64,000 nt of DNA from Bacteroidota bacterium (GCA_016709725.1 JADJMG010000006.1:310001-374000); one strand, 5' to 3'. Numbered from the stretch's first letter, positions 49,484 to 59,573 are shown. The notes: generated from the sequence alone by a model not told the origin. Made by a program: numbers and translations.

Positions 49484-51042
49484 ATGAAAAAAATTGTTCT
49501 ATTCCTATTTGTCCAATTAATATTAATTTCAAGTGCGAGCGCTCAAGAGTTTAAAAGCGAGGGTGTATATGAGTTTGAAAATAGAGGTTCAGGAAATATT
49601 ATTGAAGATGAAAAAATGGTGGGTTATTATTTTTTCTATAAAGTTGATAAAACTGGTGAAGAAGATGATGCATATAAACTGACTTTAAAGACGAGAATTT
49701 AGCCACTGTAAAGGAAATAGAAATTTTCAAAAGGAAAGGTGAAGTTCTGAGGGAAGTTATTTATAATGGAAGTAATTTCGCTTGTTTATTTTATAATGAA
49801 TCAACAAATATTCTGAATATTATTTCTTATGATAAAACGGGGACAAAAGTAGGAGGGTATCAAATTGATCCTATTCATCCCTTTGATCTTTTTAAATTTA
49901 AATTTTCTTCGGCATCTTTAAGTTTGAACTATTTTAAAACAATTTTTCCGAGGGGAAAGGATGGATTTATAGCTCAAGTTTCAAATAACGATGGCTATAA
50001 AGGTTTTTTAATTTCTGGTTTGGATAATAAAATGAATGAAGTATGGAGATATTCTACACCCACTGATCTCAAAGGATTAAATTATGCAACGGTCATGGAT
50101 ATGAATGATAAGTATGTCGTGCTACAGACAAGCCATCAAGGAAATTTACTTTCTGGTAAATCGGAGCAGGGTATTACGGTTTTGGATATTAAGACAGGGG
50201 CAAAAGTTGCCATTTTCGAATCTGAATTTTTAGGAAAAAAAACGTCCATCATGGATGCTTTAATTGATCCGAAAACAAATGAAGTAGTAGTTGTTGGTGA
50301 TTATTTAGAGAACGCTGAGAAGTTTGGAAAGAATGCTTCTGATGGGATTTATTTTGCACGATATTCTGTTCAAGGAAAAGAAATTAAAGTTGTAAAAGTA
50401 CCCTATAAAGGAAAGATCATTTCTTCCATGGATGTAGCCTATCAGAAGATGATCACAGATGGGTCAGCTCGCATTTTAATTCGTAAATCATTTTCCCCAG
50501 AAGATGGTAGCGTTGTTGTAATGGGTGAGTTAATAGAAAAAGCTAAAAAGAATCATAATGTTTGGAACGCGAATTCACGACCTATGACAAAAGGAAAGGA
50601 TGATTATCTGAATTCACATCAGATCGTAAGTTTTGAATTAGGAGCAAAAGATGATTCGGTAAAAATTAAAACGTTTGAAAAGGCGATTAGTTCCTATTCA
50701 ATTACTGAATTGATTAAAGATAAAAGTTTGTACATCTGCACTTACTTTGAACTTATGAATGGTGCATTTGATTATTTATTCAACTCCTATGATAGGAAGC
50801 ATGATGTGATTTTAACTTATTTTCATGATCGAGGAGGATTAAATCTGAAAGGAGAAACATCTCCTCCCCAATTCAAAATTATTAGATATGAAAAGGGTGA
50901 ATTTTCAACCACAAATTTTGAGTACAAGGGGGACTTTGATCAAACTGGAATTTTACCTGCGAAGTATGGTTTTTTAACCCTGCTGAATTATATAAGAAAA
51001 GAAAGAACGGTTTATTGGAAATTGGAAAAGGCAATTTATTAA
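49484..51042 (+). CDS. Secreted protein of unknown function, -1 frameshift
   Basis: I do not recognise the family. A signal peptide (VLFLFVQLILISSASAQ) is followed by about 500 residues rich in beta structure, without Cys clusters or known motifs. Several segments (GLDNKMNEVWRYSTP, ITVLDIKTGAKVAIFE, GDYLENAEKFGKNASDGIYFARYS) recall propeller-like repeats. The frame is restored by adding one A at AAA 49687-49689, giving LTLKDENLATVKEIEIF. It starts 9 bp after the M48 peptidase gene and is probably in the same transcript; a role linked to that protease is only inferred from proximity. Confidence 0.6.
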
Positions 51043-51136
51043 ATGAAATTCCATTGCATTTAGTTCAAATGGAATTTGAATGTTGCTTTAATTCAAACGA
51101 GGAGTTTTTAGTCATTTTAAGAATTATTTGAATATT

Positions 51137-51182
51137 GCAAGTAAAAAAAGGTTCGTTCGTTGAATGAATCTTTTTTACTTGC
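51137..51182. terminator. Long terminator-like hairpin after the 49.5-51.0 kb gene
   Basis: Twelve perfect pairs (51137-51148 with 51171-51182), one bulged A, then eight further pairs including two G-U (51150-51158 with 51162-51170) close on a 3-nt loop. The A-rich left arm and T-rich right arm allow termination in either direction. It lies in a 264-bp gap with no gene. Confidence 0.55.
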
Positions 51183-51306
51183 ATTTTAATTTATTAATAA
51201 TCAATTAATTATGATTTTGACTATTATTTTTTTTTATGTTGAAAGAACTGCGTATTTTTAGGCAATTGCTAGCAACATTTAGTAATTAGAAATCGTTAAA
51301 GAGTCA

Positions 51307-51924
51307 ATGATTGAATTATTCTTCTTTCTAGTATTTCTTTCAGGTCTCGCAATGAAATTATTTCATATGCCAGGCCATACTATTGTTATGGGAGTAGGTT
51401 TATTGGCCATGATGATTTACTATGTGGTTTCTTTAGTTACCTCTACTTCTGGAAAGAAAAGAACAGGAAGTTGGTTGGGATTATCTACTGTTAGCTGGTT
51501 GATTTTCTTTTTGGCTGAAGTGAAATTTATGGGCGGTACCTTAATTTTAATGATGCTTGCTTTGTTTGTCTCGGTGCTTTCTTTGTTGATGACATTGCGC
51601 GAACCAGGGGCATTATCGCCAGGTAGAATATTTGTATTGTTAGTGGCTTTGTTTTTATCAGCATCCACCTCTTGGATGGAGTTGCATACTCGCTACTATG
51701 TATTCAATATTCATTTCAGCGAAACAGCTTGGAACGATTATGTAACTTTAGATAAATACAGTTGGTTTTTATATAAAGATCGTCAGTACGACGAAGCTTT
51801 GGTGATGAATTCAAAGGCTTACAATGCCGCAAAAGCAAATGGTGCTGTAGAGTACATTTCAACGGTTGAAGAGCACGAAGAAGCTATCATCAAGCGAAAC
51901 TGGGGTTCTTTCGAGCAAGATTAA
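51307..51924 (+). CDS. Small integral membrane protein with a cytosolic tail, unknown function
   Basis: The 205-aa protein has about four hydrophobic helices (LFFFLVFLSGLAMKLF, IVMGVGLLAMMIYYVVSLV, SWLIFFLAEVKF/GGTLILMMLALFVSVLSLL, IFVLLVALFLSAST). A soluble C-terminal region of about 70 residues ends in helices like a TPR (WFLYKDRQYDEALVMNSKAYNAAK). I do not recognise the family. It stands alone between the hairpin at 51137 and the repeat-rich gap. Confidence 0.65.
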   Translation: MIELFFFLVFLSGLAMKLFHMPGHTIVMGVGLLAMMIYYVVSLVTSTSGKKRTGSWLGLSTVSWLIFFLAEVKFMGGTLILMMLALFVSVLSLLMTLREPGALSPGRIFVLLVALFLSASTSWMELHTRYYVFNIHFSETAWNDYVTLDKYSWFLYKDRQYDEALVMNSKAYNAAKANGAVEYISTVEEHEEAIIKRNWGSFEQD

Positions 51925-52208
51925 AAGCATTTGTTAATCATAGCGCCCTTTGCGCTGCTAGAAAAAATTAGCGAAGAGAAAACTTAGCGCCTTTGCGCCT
52001 TTGCGAGAAATTTTAGCGTAGCACTAACTTTAGCTTTTTTTTGAAAATTTAGCGTTTGTGAAATAATGCTCAATTGAAAACAGTTTGTGGCTAATTAAAG
52101 TTTAAGCCTCTCCCCAGCCCTCTCCAAAGGAGAGGGAGTAAATAAAATTTAGATTTAACCATTGAAATCTTTGTGAGATATTTAGCGTATTAAAAATTCG
52201 AAAAATAG
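51925..52208. repeat. Repeat-rich intergenic spacer
   Basis: The gap contains a short tandem GCGCCTTT repeat (51987-52005). An 18-nt segment at 51964-51981 recurs exactly at 58535-58552. A perfect 8-bp hairpin CCCTCTCC-AAA-GGAGAGGG (52118-52136) is also present. These look like the small dispersed intergenic repeats common in Bacteroidota genomes. No gene is seen. Confidence 0.6.
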
Positions 52209-52967
52209 TTATTCTTCAAATTTCTTTAGATGGATATTCACTCCGTCAAATTCAGCATACATAAAATGATTGATCCATTCTCCTAGGTTGATGTACCGAC
52301 TTTTTTCATTGAGTTTTATATCCAACGGTAAATGACGATGTCCGAAGATGAAGTAATCAAAATGTTCTTTTTGCAATATTTCTTTGGAGTGAATCACCAA
52401 CCATTCTTTATCGTCTCCTAAAAATTTTGCATCATCATTTCCAGTGGCGATTCTGCTTTTCTTGGAAAAATAACGCATCATGCTAATGCCTGCGTTGGGA
52501 TGAATCCGTGCAAAGAGCCATTGTGAAGCACGATTGGCAAAAACTTTTTTGATGAATTTGTATCCATGATCGCCCGGACCTAATCCATCACCATGGCCCA
52601 AGAAGAATTTTTTATGATTGTATTCTCTTTGGATGGGTTCACGGTGCAATTGTAATCCTATTTCTTCTGGAAAATAATCGAAAACCCACATGTCGTGGTT
52701 GCCTGTGAAATAATGCATCTCCACACCACTATCACTGAGTTCGGCGAGCTTTCCTAAGAGACGAACGTAGCCTTTAGGTACCGCATGCTTGTATTCAAAC
52801 CAATAGTCGAATACATCGCCCATCAAATATAAAATGGCTGCATCTTTCTTGATGACATCTAACCACCGCACAATTTTTTTCTCGCGTTCTAAACTGGTGG
52901 CCTTATCAGGCACGCCGAGATGGAAATCGCTGATGAAATAAATTTTTTTGCCTGCAGGTAGTTGCAT
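52209..52967 (-). CDS. LpxH-like UDP-2,3-diacylglucosamine hydrolase (metallophosphoesterase)
   Basis: This 252-aa calcineurin-like phosphoesterase of lipid A synthesis is expected to cleave UDP-2,3-diacylglucosamine to lipid X and UMP at the inner membrane. All metal motifs are present: FISDFHLG (D-x-H), LMGDVFDYWFE (GD), FTGNHDMW (GNHD), FLGHGDGLGPGDHGY, and FGHRHLP (GHxH). The family in Bacteroidota is LpxH-like. Function is inferred from motif order and length. Confidence 0.87.
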   Translation of the reverse strand: MQLPAGKKIYFISDFHLGVPDKATSLEREKKIVRWLDVIKKDAAILYLMGDVFDYWFEYKHAVPKGYVRLLGKLAELSDSGVEMHYFTGNHDMWVFDYFPEEIGLQLHREPIQREYNHKKFFLGHGDGLGPGDHGYKFIKKVFANRASQWLFARIHPNAGISMMRYFSKKSRIATGNDDAKFLGDDKEWLVIHSKEILQKEHFDYFIFGHRHLPLDIKLNEKSRYINLGEWINHFMYAEFDGVNIHLKKFEE

Positions 52968-52984
52968 TGGATTTAGGGGATGTG

Positions 52985-52992
52985 CAAATATA
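52985..52992 (-). promoter_or_regulatory. Candidate -7 box TATATTTG for the lpxH-like gene
   Basis: On the minus strand TATATTTG matches TAnnTTTG, 17 nt before the ATG at 52967. It lies in the 33-bp gap after the M1 peptidase gene. No spaced TTG is seen. Confidence 0.3.
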
Positions 52993-53000
52993 GCAATTGT

Positions 53001-56000
53001 CTATTGGAAGAACTGATTTCGGATGTTTAGCGGATTCAATTGATTTAAATTGAATACAAATCGAATCTGCTCTGCATATTTTGCATCGTTTGCTTCCAAG
53101 TATTTCTGTATTTCTTCTGACCGTATCAATGGAAAGTAGACTTCAACTGCATTTTTAATTAAACTCAAACAAATACCTGCGTCATAACTGAACGAAGAGT
53201 TGAGATCATATACATTTTTAATGTCTTTCTTGAAATCAGTAGCGGTCCCAATATCACCGTATATTTTTAGAGGTAAGGGAATCGGAAAATCGATGCTTAT
53301 GTTTACAGCAGCAATCCAATCACGATAAGCACCAAAAGGAGTATAAATTTTAAAGGCGCCTTGTCGTAATGCCATCTGTTGGAATAATAGGAATTGAGTT
53401 TCGCTTCTGCCAAAATACAATTCATCATACGCATAATCATTCGATCCACGCACGCCATTCCTGTCAGAAAGAAAGTAGCCATATAGTCCATCGAGATTAT
53501 CGTTTAACATTTTTCCAGCAAAAAACCGAATGTCAGCACCTTTTCCTTTTTTAGCGTAGTTGAAGTGATAGTTGAATTCTACATCTGCTTTTGCAAAATC
53601 CGCATTGGCTTCCAATTGCATTTTCAGCGAAAAGGGATCAACGGTTCTGCGATTTGATAATTGATATTTCAATCGATAAAAATCTTTGTATTCTTGGTTT
53701 ACGGATCCCGCGGCTTTTCCATTGTTGAAACGATAAATTACATTGTCTTCCCAAATATGAATGCTTTGCAATTTGATCTGTTGTTGAATGGAACTGTGGA
53801 TGTTTGATTTTCTCAATGAAAAGATAACTTCCGGACTAAATCGCATATACCCCAGATTTTCTTCCACCAAATTCCCATCTCCATTTTTATATAATTCTTG
53901 GGCATAACTAAATTTTCTAAAACTATTTACCCATGTAATTTTTTGTAGAAATGTTGATGAGCATGGAAAGGTAACCTGAATATTACCCGTACCATTTAAT
54001 GTTTTGTCTCCGAAAGCGTATAATGGAGTGATGGTGTATTCAATTCGTCGGAAAGGTAACATTACATTATAAATACTTGCACCCAGCATAAATTTGTTAT
54101 ACTGATTCCATGCAGCTACAGGAGTGACGAAAAGGGAAGGTCGGTCGAAGGCATGAATTTTAGGAAGCATACTAAACTTCAACTTCGTGTTTCGTAGGCT
54201 GGAATTGTTTTTGCGATTTACATCTAACGACGCTTGTTGAGCATCGATGGTAATTTCATCGCAGTTCACGCAGGGAAAGTTGAGTGTTGTATTTAATTGC
54301 TCTCGCTCAAACCAAGTTGTAGAAATGAGTTCTTTATTTTTAAATCCGCTGATGGAAAATGGTGCACGAGTTCCGCTTTTATCTTTTACGGAAAATTCAA
54401 AACCAGTTTTCGACTTCTTCACATTCTTGAATTTAAAATCCTGCGATTTTTTCGAGGAGAAGAAATCAACAAAAAACCATGATAAATCTTTCCCACTCGC
54501 TTTTTCAAACGATTTCTGAACATCGGAAGGGTAGGGGTGTTTGAATTTCCATTCTTGAAAATAGTTTTGCATCCCCGCGAAGAAGATGGAGTCGCCTAAA
54601 TAATTTTGTAAATAATTAAATGCAATCGCTGTTTTCTTGTATGCAACAATACCATAATTGATATAAGTAAAATCTACCGCTTTATTTTCTATCGCTTGAT
54701 CGGTAAACGTGCTCGTCGCTAATTGATATTCAAAATGTCCGGTTTCTTTGAAATTAAACTGATTGGTGCCAAGCATAGCAGACGCTATCCCAAGCGAGTT
54801 CATTTCATTGAGATTTCCATATTGTTCTGGAGGATATTTATACATTACATACAAAGCCTCCATAAACGAATTCATGCCTTCATCCATCCAAGGGTGATTT
54901 CTTTCATTCGAGCCAAGTATGCCTTGAAACCAATTGTGTCCTACTTCGTGCGCCACAACCATATCAAAAGAAAAGGATCATACGTCTTTCCAATGATGGT
55001 GATATTTGGATATTCCATCCCTCCACCTGCTGCTATGGTTCCATCAATAGCGGTACACTGTTGGTAAGGATAATCGCCAACCAATGCAGAATAATGATAC
55101 AGTGCATCGTTCATATTTCTCACTGCATTTTTCCAAAGATGAGGTTCAGAATTGGTGAACAAAGCCCAGGTTGTTACTTCGTTTTTGCTATTCGGTAGAA
55201 CCACTTTTCCTGTGCGAACATGAAATCTTTTATCGGCAAACCATGCAAAGTCGTGTACCTTCGATTGTGTGTAGCGAATGGTTTTAAATTCTTTTGAGGA
55301 AGGAGGAAATAGTAAACTGTCGTTGAAGTTATCGGGTTCCTTTGACAATTCATTCATCCAATCTATTTCAGTTTGTGTTTGACAATCGCCCGTTGCACCC
55401 ACCACATAATTTTTAGGCAGCGTAATAGTGACATCATACGATCCAAATTCAGCATAGAATTCACCTATGTTTAAATAAGGCATCGCATGCCAACCTTGTT
55501 GATCGTAAACTGCTGGTTTTGGATACCACTGTGTAATGGCATAAGCTTGTCCAATATGTCCTAAACGAGAAAAGCTGGCCGAAGGAAGCTTCACATAAAA
55601 AGGAGTTTTTATAATCACTCTATTCCCTGGCAACAATGGATTTTTAAGTTGCAAGAGCGCAATGTCTTTGTTCAATGAATCATAACTCCATAAAATATTT
55701 TCATCGTTGGCTGTAAATTGCAATGAATCTATAAATCCTCGATCTTCTTCTTTCGCAAAGTAAAGCGCTGCATCACCATTTAAAACCATCTGTTTGCACA
55801 ATGCAGAGTTACGGTCTTTATAAGCGTTGGGCCAAAGATGAAACCAAATTTCAGATAAGGTATCTGACGATCGGTTGATGTATTCAATTTCTATCGTTGC
55901 ACTCAATGAATGCTTCTTATCATTCAGGCTTACCGAAATTTTATAATTTACTTCTTGCTGAAAATACGATGTGTTATTTCCTGCAAGTGCAATTAATCCG

Positions 56001-56071
56001 TGAAAAAGCAGGGGGAGGAGAAGGAATAGAATCCGTGGAGTCATACCTTCAAAAATAGTCAAGAAACGCAT
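53001..56071 (-). CDS. M1-family metallopeptidase (aminopeptidase N-like), -1 frameshift
   Basis: This is a large secreted zinc peptidase of about 1,020 aa. The N-terminus has a signal peptide (ILFLLLPLLFHGLIALAG). The M1 N-domain contains ATIEIEYINRSSDTLSEIWFHLWP. The substrate-binding motif is GGGMEYPN. After the shift come AHEVGHNWFQGILGSNERN (HExxH) and the downstream Glu in WMDEGMNSF, giving HExxH-x18-E. The C-terminal 600 residues are beta-rich and end HPIR-type, without a T9SS tail. The break is the A4 at 54971-54974: one added base joins GKTYDPF to SFDMVVAHEVGHNW. The zinc site itself is intact. Confidence 0.9.
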
Positions 56072-56140
56072 GTGACAAAATGTTTATCCCCGAACTTATG
56101 AAGATCGTGGAGTTCATCTCAAGAAAAGAAAATATTTAGA

Positions 56141-57264
56141 TTAATTACTAGCTACTTTTTGCTTGATGTGGTCCTTAATCATACTCACAAAATCATCAAA
56201 TAAATAAGCCGCATCATGCGGACCGGAGCAGCTTCTGGATGATATTGTACCGAGAAAGCAGGCTTTGATTTCATTCGAATGCCTTCAATAGTTTTATCGT
56301 TTAAGTTAAAATGGGTTATTTCAACTTCCTTCGAATTCTCAATATCTTCTTGCATCACCGCAAATCCGTGGTTTTGACTGGTAATTTCACTCGTTCCTTG
56401 AATCACATTTTTTACGGGGTGATTAATCCCTCTGTGACCATGGTGCATCTTGTAAGTTCTCATCCCACAAGCCTCCGCCAAAAGTTGATGTCCCAAACAT
56501 ATACCGAATAGGGGAGTTCCACTGTCTAAAATTTCCTTTACTGTTTTTACTGCATCGTGCATCGTTGCAGGATCACCAGGACCATTTGATAACATATAGC
56601 CATCGGGTTGCCATTGATTCATCTCGGCAAAAGTGCTGTTGTATGGGAAAATACGAACTTGGCATCCTCTCTCAGCTAAGCTTCTTGCAATATTCATTTT
56701 ATAGCCTGCATCCAGCAAAGCCACTTTCATTTTTCCTTCTGTATTAAAATCCCAAGCCGTTTCCGAACTCACCTGACTCGATAGCTCCAATCCTTCCATC
56801 GACGGAACTTTCGCTAATTCTTTTTTCAGCGTTTCAATGTCTTGGGTAGCTGTGCTAATAATGGCATTCATACTTCCCTTGCTCCGAATATGACGCACAA
56901 TAGCGCGGGTATCCACATCCGTTAGTGTCACCATCTTATTTTGCAAAAGAAAATCTTGTATGCTCATGTCCGAATCTTTCCGACTTGGAATTGGACTTAA
57001 GTTTCGGCAAATAAGTCCTGAAATTTTAATTTCTGTCGACTCTGACTCACTCAATTTTATTCCATAATTCCCGATGTGCACACTGGTCATCACCATCAAT
57101 TGTCCGGTGTAGGATGGATCGGTGAAGATCTCTTGATAGCCCGTCATACCCGTATTAAAACAGATTTCGCCGGTAGCAATTCCGATGGCTCCGGCAGCTT
57201 TACCATAAAAAACGGTACCATCTTCAAGGAGTAATAATGCAGGACTTTTAGGAGTATATTTCAT
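56141..57264 (-). CDS. carA: Carbamoyl-phosphate synthase small subunit, -1 frameshift near the C-terminus
   Basis: CarA is the glutaminase subunit supplying ammonia to CarB for arginine and pyrimidine synthesis. The ATG at 57264 (MKYTPKSPALLLLEDGTVFYG) is preferred to the longer frame beginning at 57321. Family blocks are EICFNTGMTGYQEIFTDPSYTGQ, VDTRAIVRHIR, MLSNGPGDPA, the nucleophile in FGICLGHQLLAEACG, and QYHPEAAPGPHDA (catalytic His/Glu) after repair. The apparent end at 56185 is caused by one missing base at CC 56223-56224 (plus strand). With it restored the frame continues YLFDDFVSMIKDHIKQK to a TAA at 56141-56143, giving 374 aa. Confidence 0.93.
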
Positions 57265-57294
57265 GTAGGGAAGAAGAGGATGAATTCTAAAATG

Positions 57295-57302
57295 CAAAAA
57301 TA
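57295..57302 (-). promoter_or_regulatory. Candidate -7 box TATTTTTG for carA
   Basis: On the minus strand TATTTTTG lies 30 nt before the ATG at 57264 and inside the longer open frame. A transcript starting here would not include the upstream start, which supports 57264. Confidence 0.35.
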
Positions 57303-57321
57303 CAGAAAATGACCCTTTCAC

Positions 57322-57622
57322 GAAAATGAATGTTCGGCTTGTTATACAAAATTAGCGTAACTGTTTAGTTGTAGGAGTGTTAGTTGTGAATAAGTTCTGG
57401 CTACAAGCTTCAAGCTGCAGGCTGCAAGTGAGTTTTAGGTGCTAATTAATTCTTTCTCCAAAATTCTTTCTTCGCTGCACCCGCTGCGTAAACGTTGCGC
57501 CCGCTGCGTTTAAAAGCTCAGTATTAAATGTAATAGTATTTCAAAATCTAGTGACATAAATTTCGCATTTCGTGTTCATTCGCATTTCGTGTCCCAAGAA
57601 ATACGTAACCGCCGACTATTTC
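57322..57622. repeat. Repeat-rich intergenic spacer
   Basis: Three kinds of short repeat are visible. There are two 13-nt near-copies of GCRCCCGCTGCGT (57477-57489, 57497-57509), 20 bp apart. CGCATTTCGTGT occurs twice (57564-57575, 57581-57592), 17 bp apart. Alternating CAAGCT/GCTGCA sequence lies at 57404-57427. No gene or RNA is recognised. Confidence 0.55.
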
Positions 57623-58264
57623 TTATTTACGTCCAAAGTCCGCCGGTATCTCCCCCCAAACTTCCGTTTCCCATTTAAGGATTGGGTTTTTGTAGTCGTT
57701 GTTTTCCAGCCATTTTTCAGCTCTGTGAATCAAATCAAACAACTCCCCATTCTTGCGATTCATTTCTAATTTGGTGCCGCATTTTTTTTTCTTGATCCAA
57801 ACCATCGCCGTTTTGGAATCGGTGTACACAATTTTAGTGTGGAGCTCTTGCTGTTTTAATACGGCGAGTCCATGCACGATGGCTAAAAATTCTCCTACAT
57901 TATTGGTCCCTTGTTCGTACGGTCCACGGTGAAAAATTTCATCCCGCGATTGAAAATCAACACCACGGTATTCTAATAATCCTGGATTACCACTGCACGC
58001 AGCATCCACACAAATACTATCCTTGTTCGGACTTCCTACATTACTTTTTGATGTGCTTGAAGTAGGAGAGAAGGAAGGGCTTGCTTTTTTATAAATATGT
58101 TTTGCAGGATTTTGCGAGTACGCTAATTCTGCTTCTTGTTTGTTCGGATACGATTTATATTTCGCATTAGGCCATCCTTCAATATTCTTTTTGCACTCGT
58201 CCCACGACGCATAAACACCCGGACGACGTCCTTCCCATACCGTATAAAATTTCTTCCCCGCCAT
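57623..58264 (-). CDS. Ribonuclease HI with N-terminal viroplasmin domain
   Basis: The 213-aa protein degrades RNA in RNA-DNA hybrids. The N-terminal hybrid-binding (caulimovirus viroplasmin) domain at about 1-50 reads FYTVWEGRRPGVYASWDECK and YPNKQEAELAY. A Ser-rich linker joins it to the RNase H domain at about 80-213. Catalytic acids are in ICVDAACSGNPG (Asp), NNVGEFLAIVHGL (Glu), VYTDSKTAMVWI (Asp) and the terminal IPADFGRK (Asp). It starts at ATG 58264, 4 nt after a TAAATTTG box. It is monocistronic, between two repeat-rich gaps. Confidence 0.9.
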   Translation of the reverse strand: MAGKKFYTVWEGRRPGVYASWDECKKNIEGWPNAKYKSYPNKQEAELAYSQNPAKHIYKKASPSFSPTSSTSKSNVGSPNKDSICVDAACSGNPGLLEYRGVDFQSRDEIFHRGPYEQGTNNVGEFLAIVHGLAVLKQQELHTKIVYTDSKTAMVWIKKKKCGTKLEMNRKNGELFDLIHRAEKWLENNDYKNPILKWETEVWGEIPADFGRK

Positions 58265-58268
58265 GGTG

Positions 58269-58276
58269 CAAATTTA
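58269..58276 (-). promoter_or_regulatory. -7 box TAAATTTG 4 nt before the start codon of the RNase HI gene
   Basis: On the minus strand TAAATTTG is followed by CACC and then the ATG at 58264. The geometry is identical to the boxes at 24535 and 62753 and predicts a leaderless or nearly leaderless transcript. Confidence 0.45.
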
Positions 58277-58644
58277 ATCTAAAAAGAAATCTTTTGCTCA
58301 CACTGTTCATAAATGAATCGAACAAAGACGATTAGAAATTGTTGCATAACTGCCTTTGTTTAACTTCAATCGACGTAAGTTTCCTCGAAGAAAATTTGCG
58401 TCCGCATCGAAATCATTTTGTATGTTCCGATAGCTATGGGGATTGCGCCTTTAGGCGAGAAATAAGTTGGAGGTTTGAGAGGGTTGCAGGCGATTCCTGG
58501 GCCGCCTGCGAGCTGCTTCGGCTTTCCTTGAGAGAAAATTAGCGAAGAGAAATTTGTTTAGCTCAGCCTTTGATATCATTTGAGAAAATTTACCTCAAAT
58601 CAACATGATTAATGATTGCGAAGACTTGCAATAATAAAATAAAA
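58277..58644. repeat. Intergenic gap with dispersed-repeat sequence
   Basis: The 18-nt segment AAAATTAGCGAAGAGAAA at 58535-58552 is identical to 51964-51981. Around it are an imperfect CCGATAGCTATGGGG (58429-58443) and GC-rich short inverted elements (58485-58520), richer in G and C than the neighbouring genes. The 67-codon plus-strand frame at 58339-58542 has no features of a real gene. Confidence 0.5.
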
Positions 58645-59489
58645 TTAATTTTTCTCTACCAAACTATTCTCAATGATTTTACCAATGGAATCATTTAAGA
58701 ATGCAGGGATAATACAATTTTGTGTTAAGTTAATTTTATCCGGATCGTTCAAATGCAATAACATCTCATTGTATTTATCTTGTCCGTGATGCTTCACCAC
58801 AATTTCTTTTTGTCTGAACGCAATAAATAATGCAACATCCCAACGGGATCTGCTTCGGGATGAAATTGTGTGCCGATCATCTCTGGACTAAAACGAAATC
58901 CCATCACGGCTCGTTCGTAATCAACATGCGAACGGTCTTTTTCAATCGCTAAAATTTCAACACCTAGTTTTTCGAGACGTTTAATATCGGGTTGTACTAC
59001 TTGCCAATCTCTGCTATCCACCGCATGAAAAGGATCGGGTAATTCTTCAAAACAAACTTCTTTTTTACCTGCTTCCGTCTTATGAATTGGAAAAATTCCA
59101 AACGCTGTAGAGTGACGTTTTATCACATCAGCAACATCCAAATGTCGACTCATCAATTGGAACGAATGACAAATAAAGAAAACGAATTTTTTATTTTTGG
59201 CTGAAGATTTGTTATGATTCCAAAGGGTATCGATTAAATTGAAATATTCTTTTTCCCATTGTGCACCTACATCTTCAAGTGGACTCCCAGGTCCGCCGGT
59301 GCTGATGTAAATATCAAAACTATCATCTGGAATCTCATCTTTAAAGCGAACATCAAAAATTTTCCACCTTAGTTTAAAAGGATAGGTGACTATATGTTCG
59401 TTTAGAATAGACTGTATTCCTCTCATTCCCTCATTCGGCTCGTTGTTATAGAGGTCGAGGATCGCTACATTAATTGTTTGGTTTTCCAT
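58645..59489 (-). CDS. Class I glutamine amidotransferase-like protein, -1 frameshift
   Basis: This is a GATase class I fold protein. The oxyanion segment is STGGPGSP (63-70). The nucleophile is Cys107 in FFICHSFQLM, and His210/Glu212 are in GTQFHPEADP, so the Cys-His-Glu triad is complete. The sequence between shows family-specific blocks rather than a GuaA or CarA domain. The frame appears to stop at 58794, but a missing base at AA 58817-58818 hides the rest. Restored, it continues from MLHYLLRFRQKEIVVKHHGQ through LNDPDKINLTQNCIIPAFLN to a TAA at 58645-58647, about 281 aa. It is last in the minus-strand series with GCS2, ATP-grasp and esterase genes. It may supply ammonia or hydrolyse a gamma-glutamyl bond; this is inference. 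Confidence 0.8.
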
Positions 59490-59573
59490 CTCACAACTGC
59501 AAAGCGTAAACCCAGCAGTTTTCTATTTTCTTAGATTAATTTAATTTTTAGAAAATGCAATACTATTTAAACG

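Noticed and set aside
57404..57592. CRISPR array
   Set aside because: Repeat units are 12-13 nt with only two copies each, no uniform spacers, and no cas genes in the window.
58339..58542. 67-codon plus-strand frame in the spacer after the RNase HI gene
   Set aside because: It runs through GC-rich repeat sequence and shows Cys/Arg-rich composition typical of chance frames.
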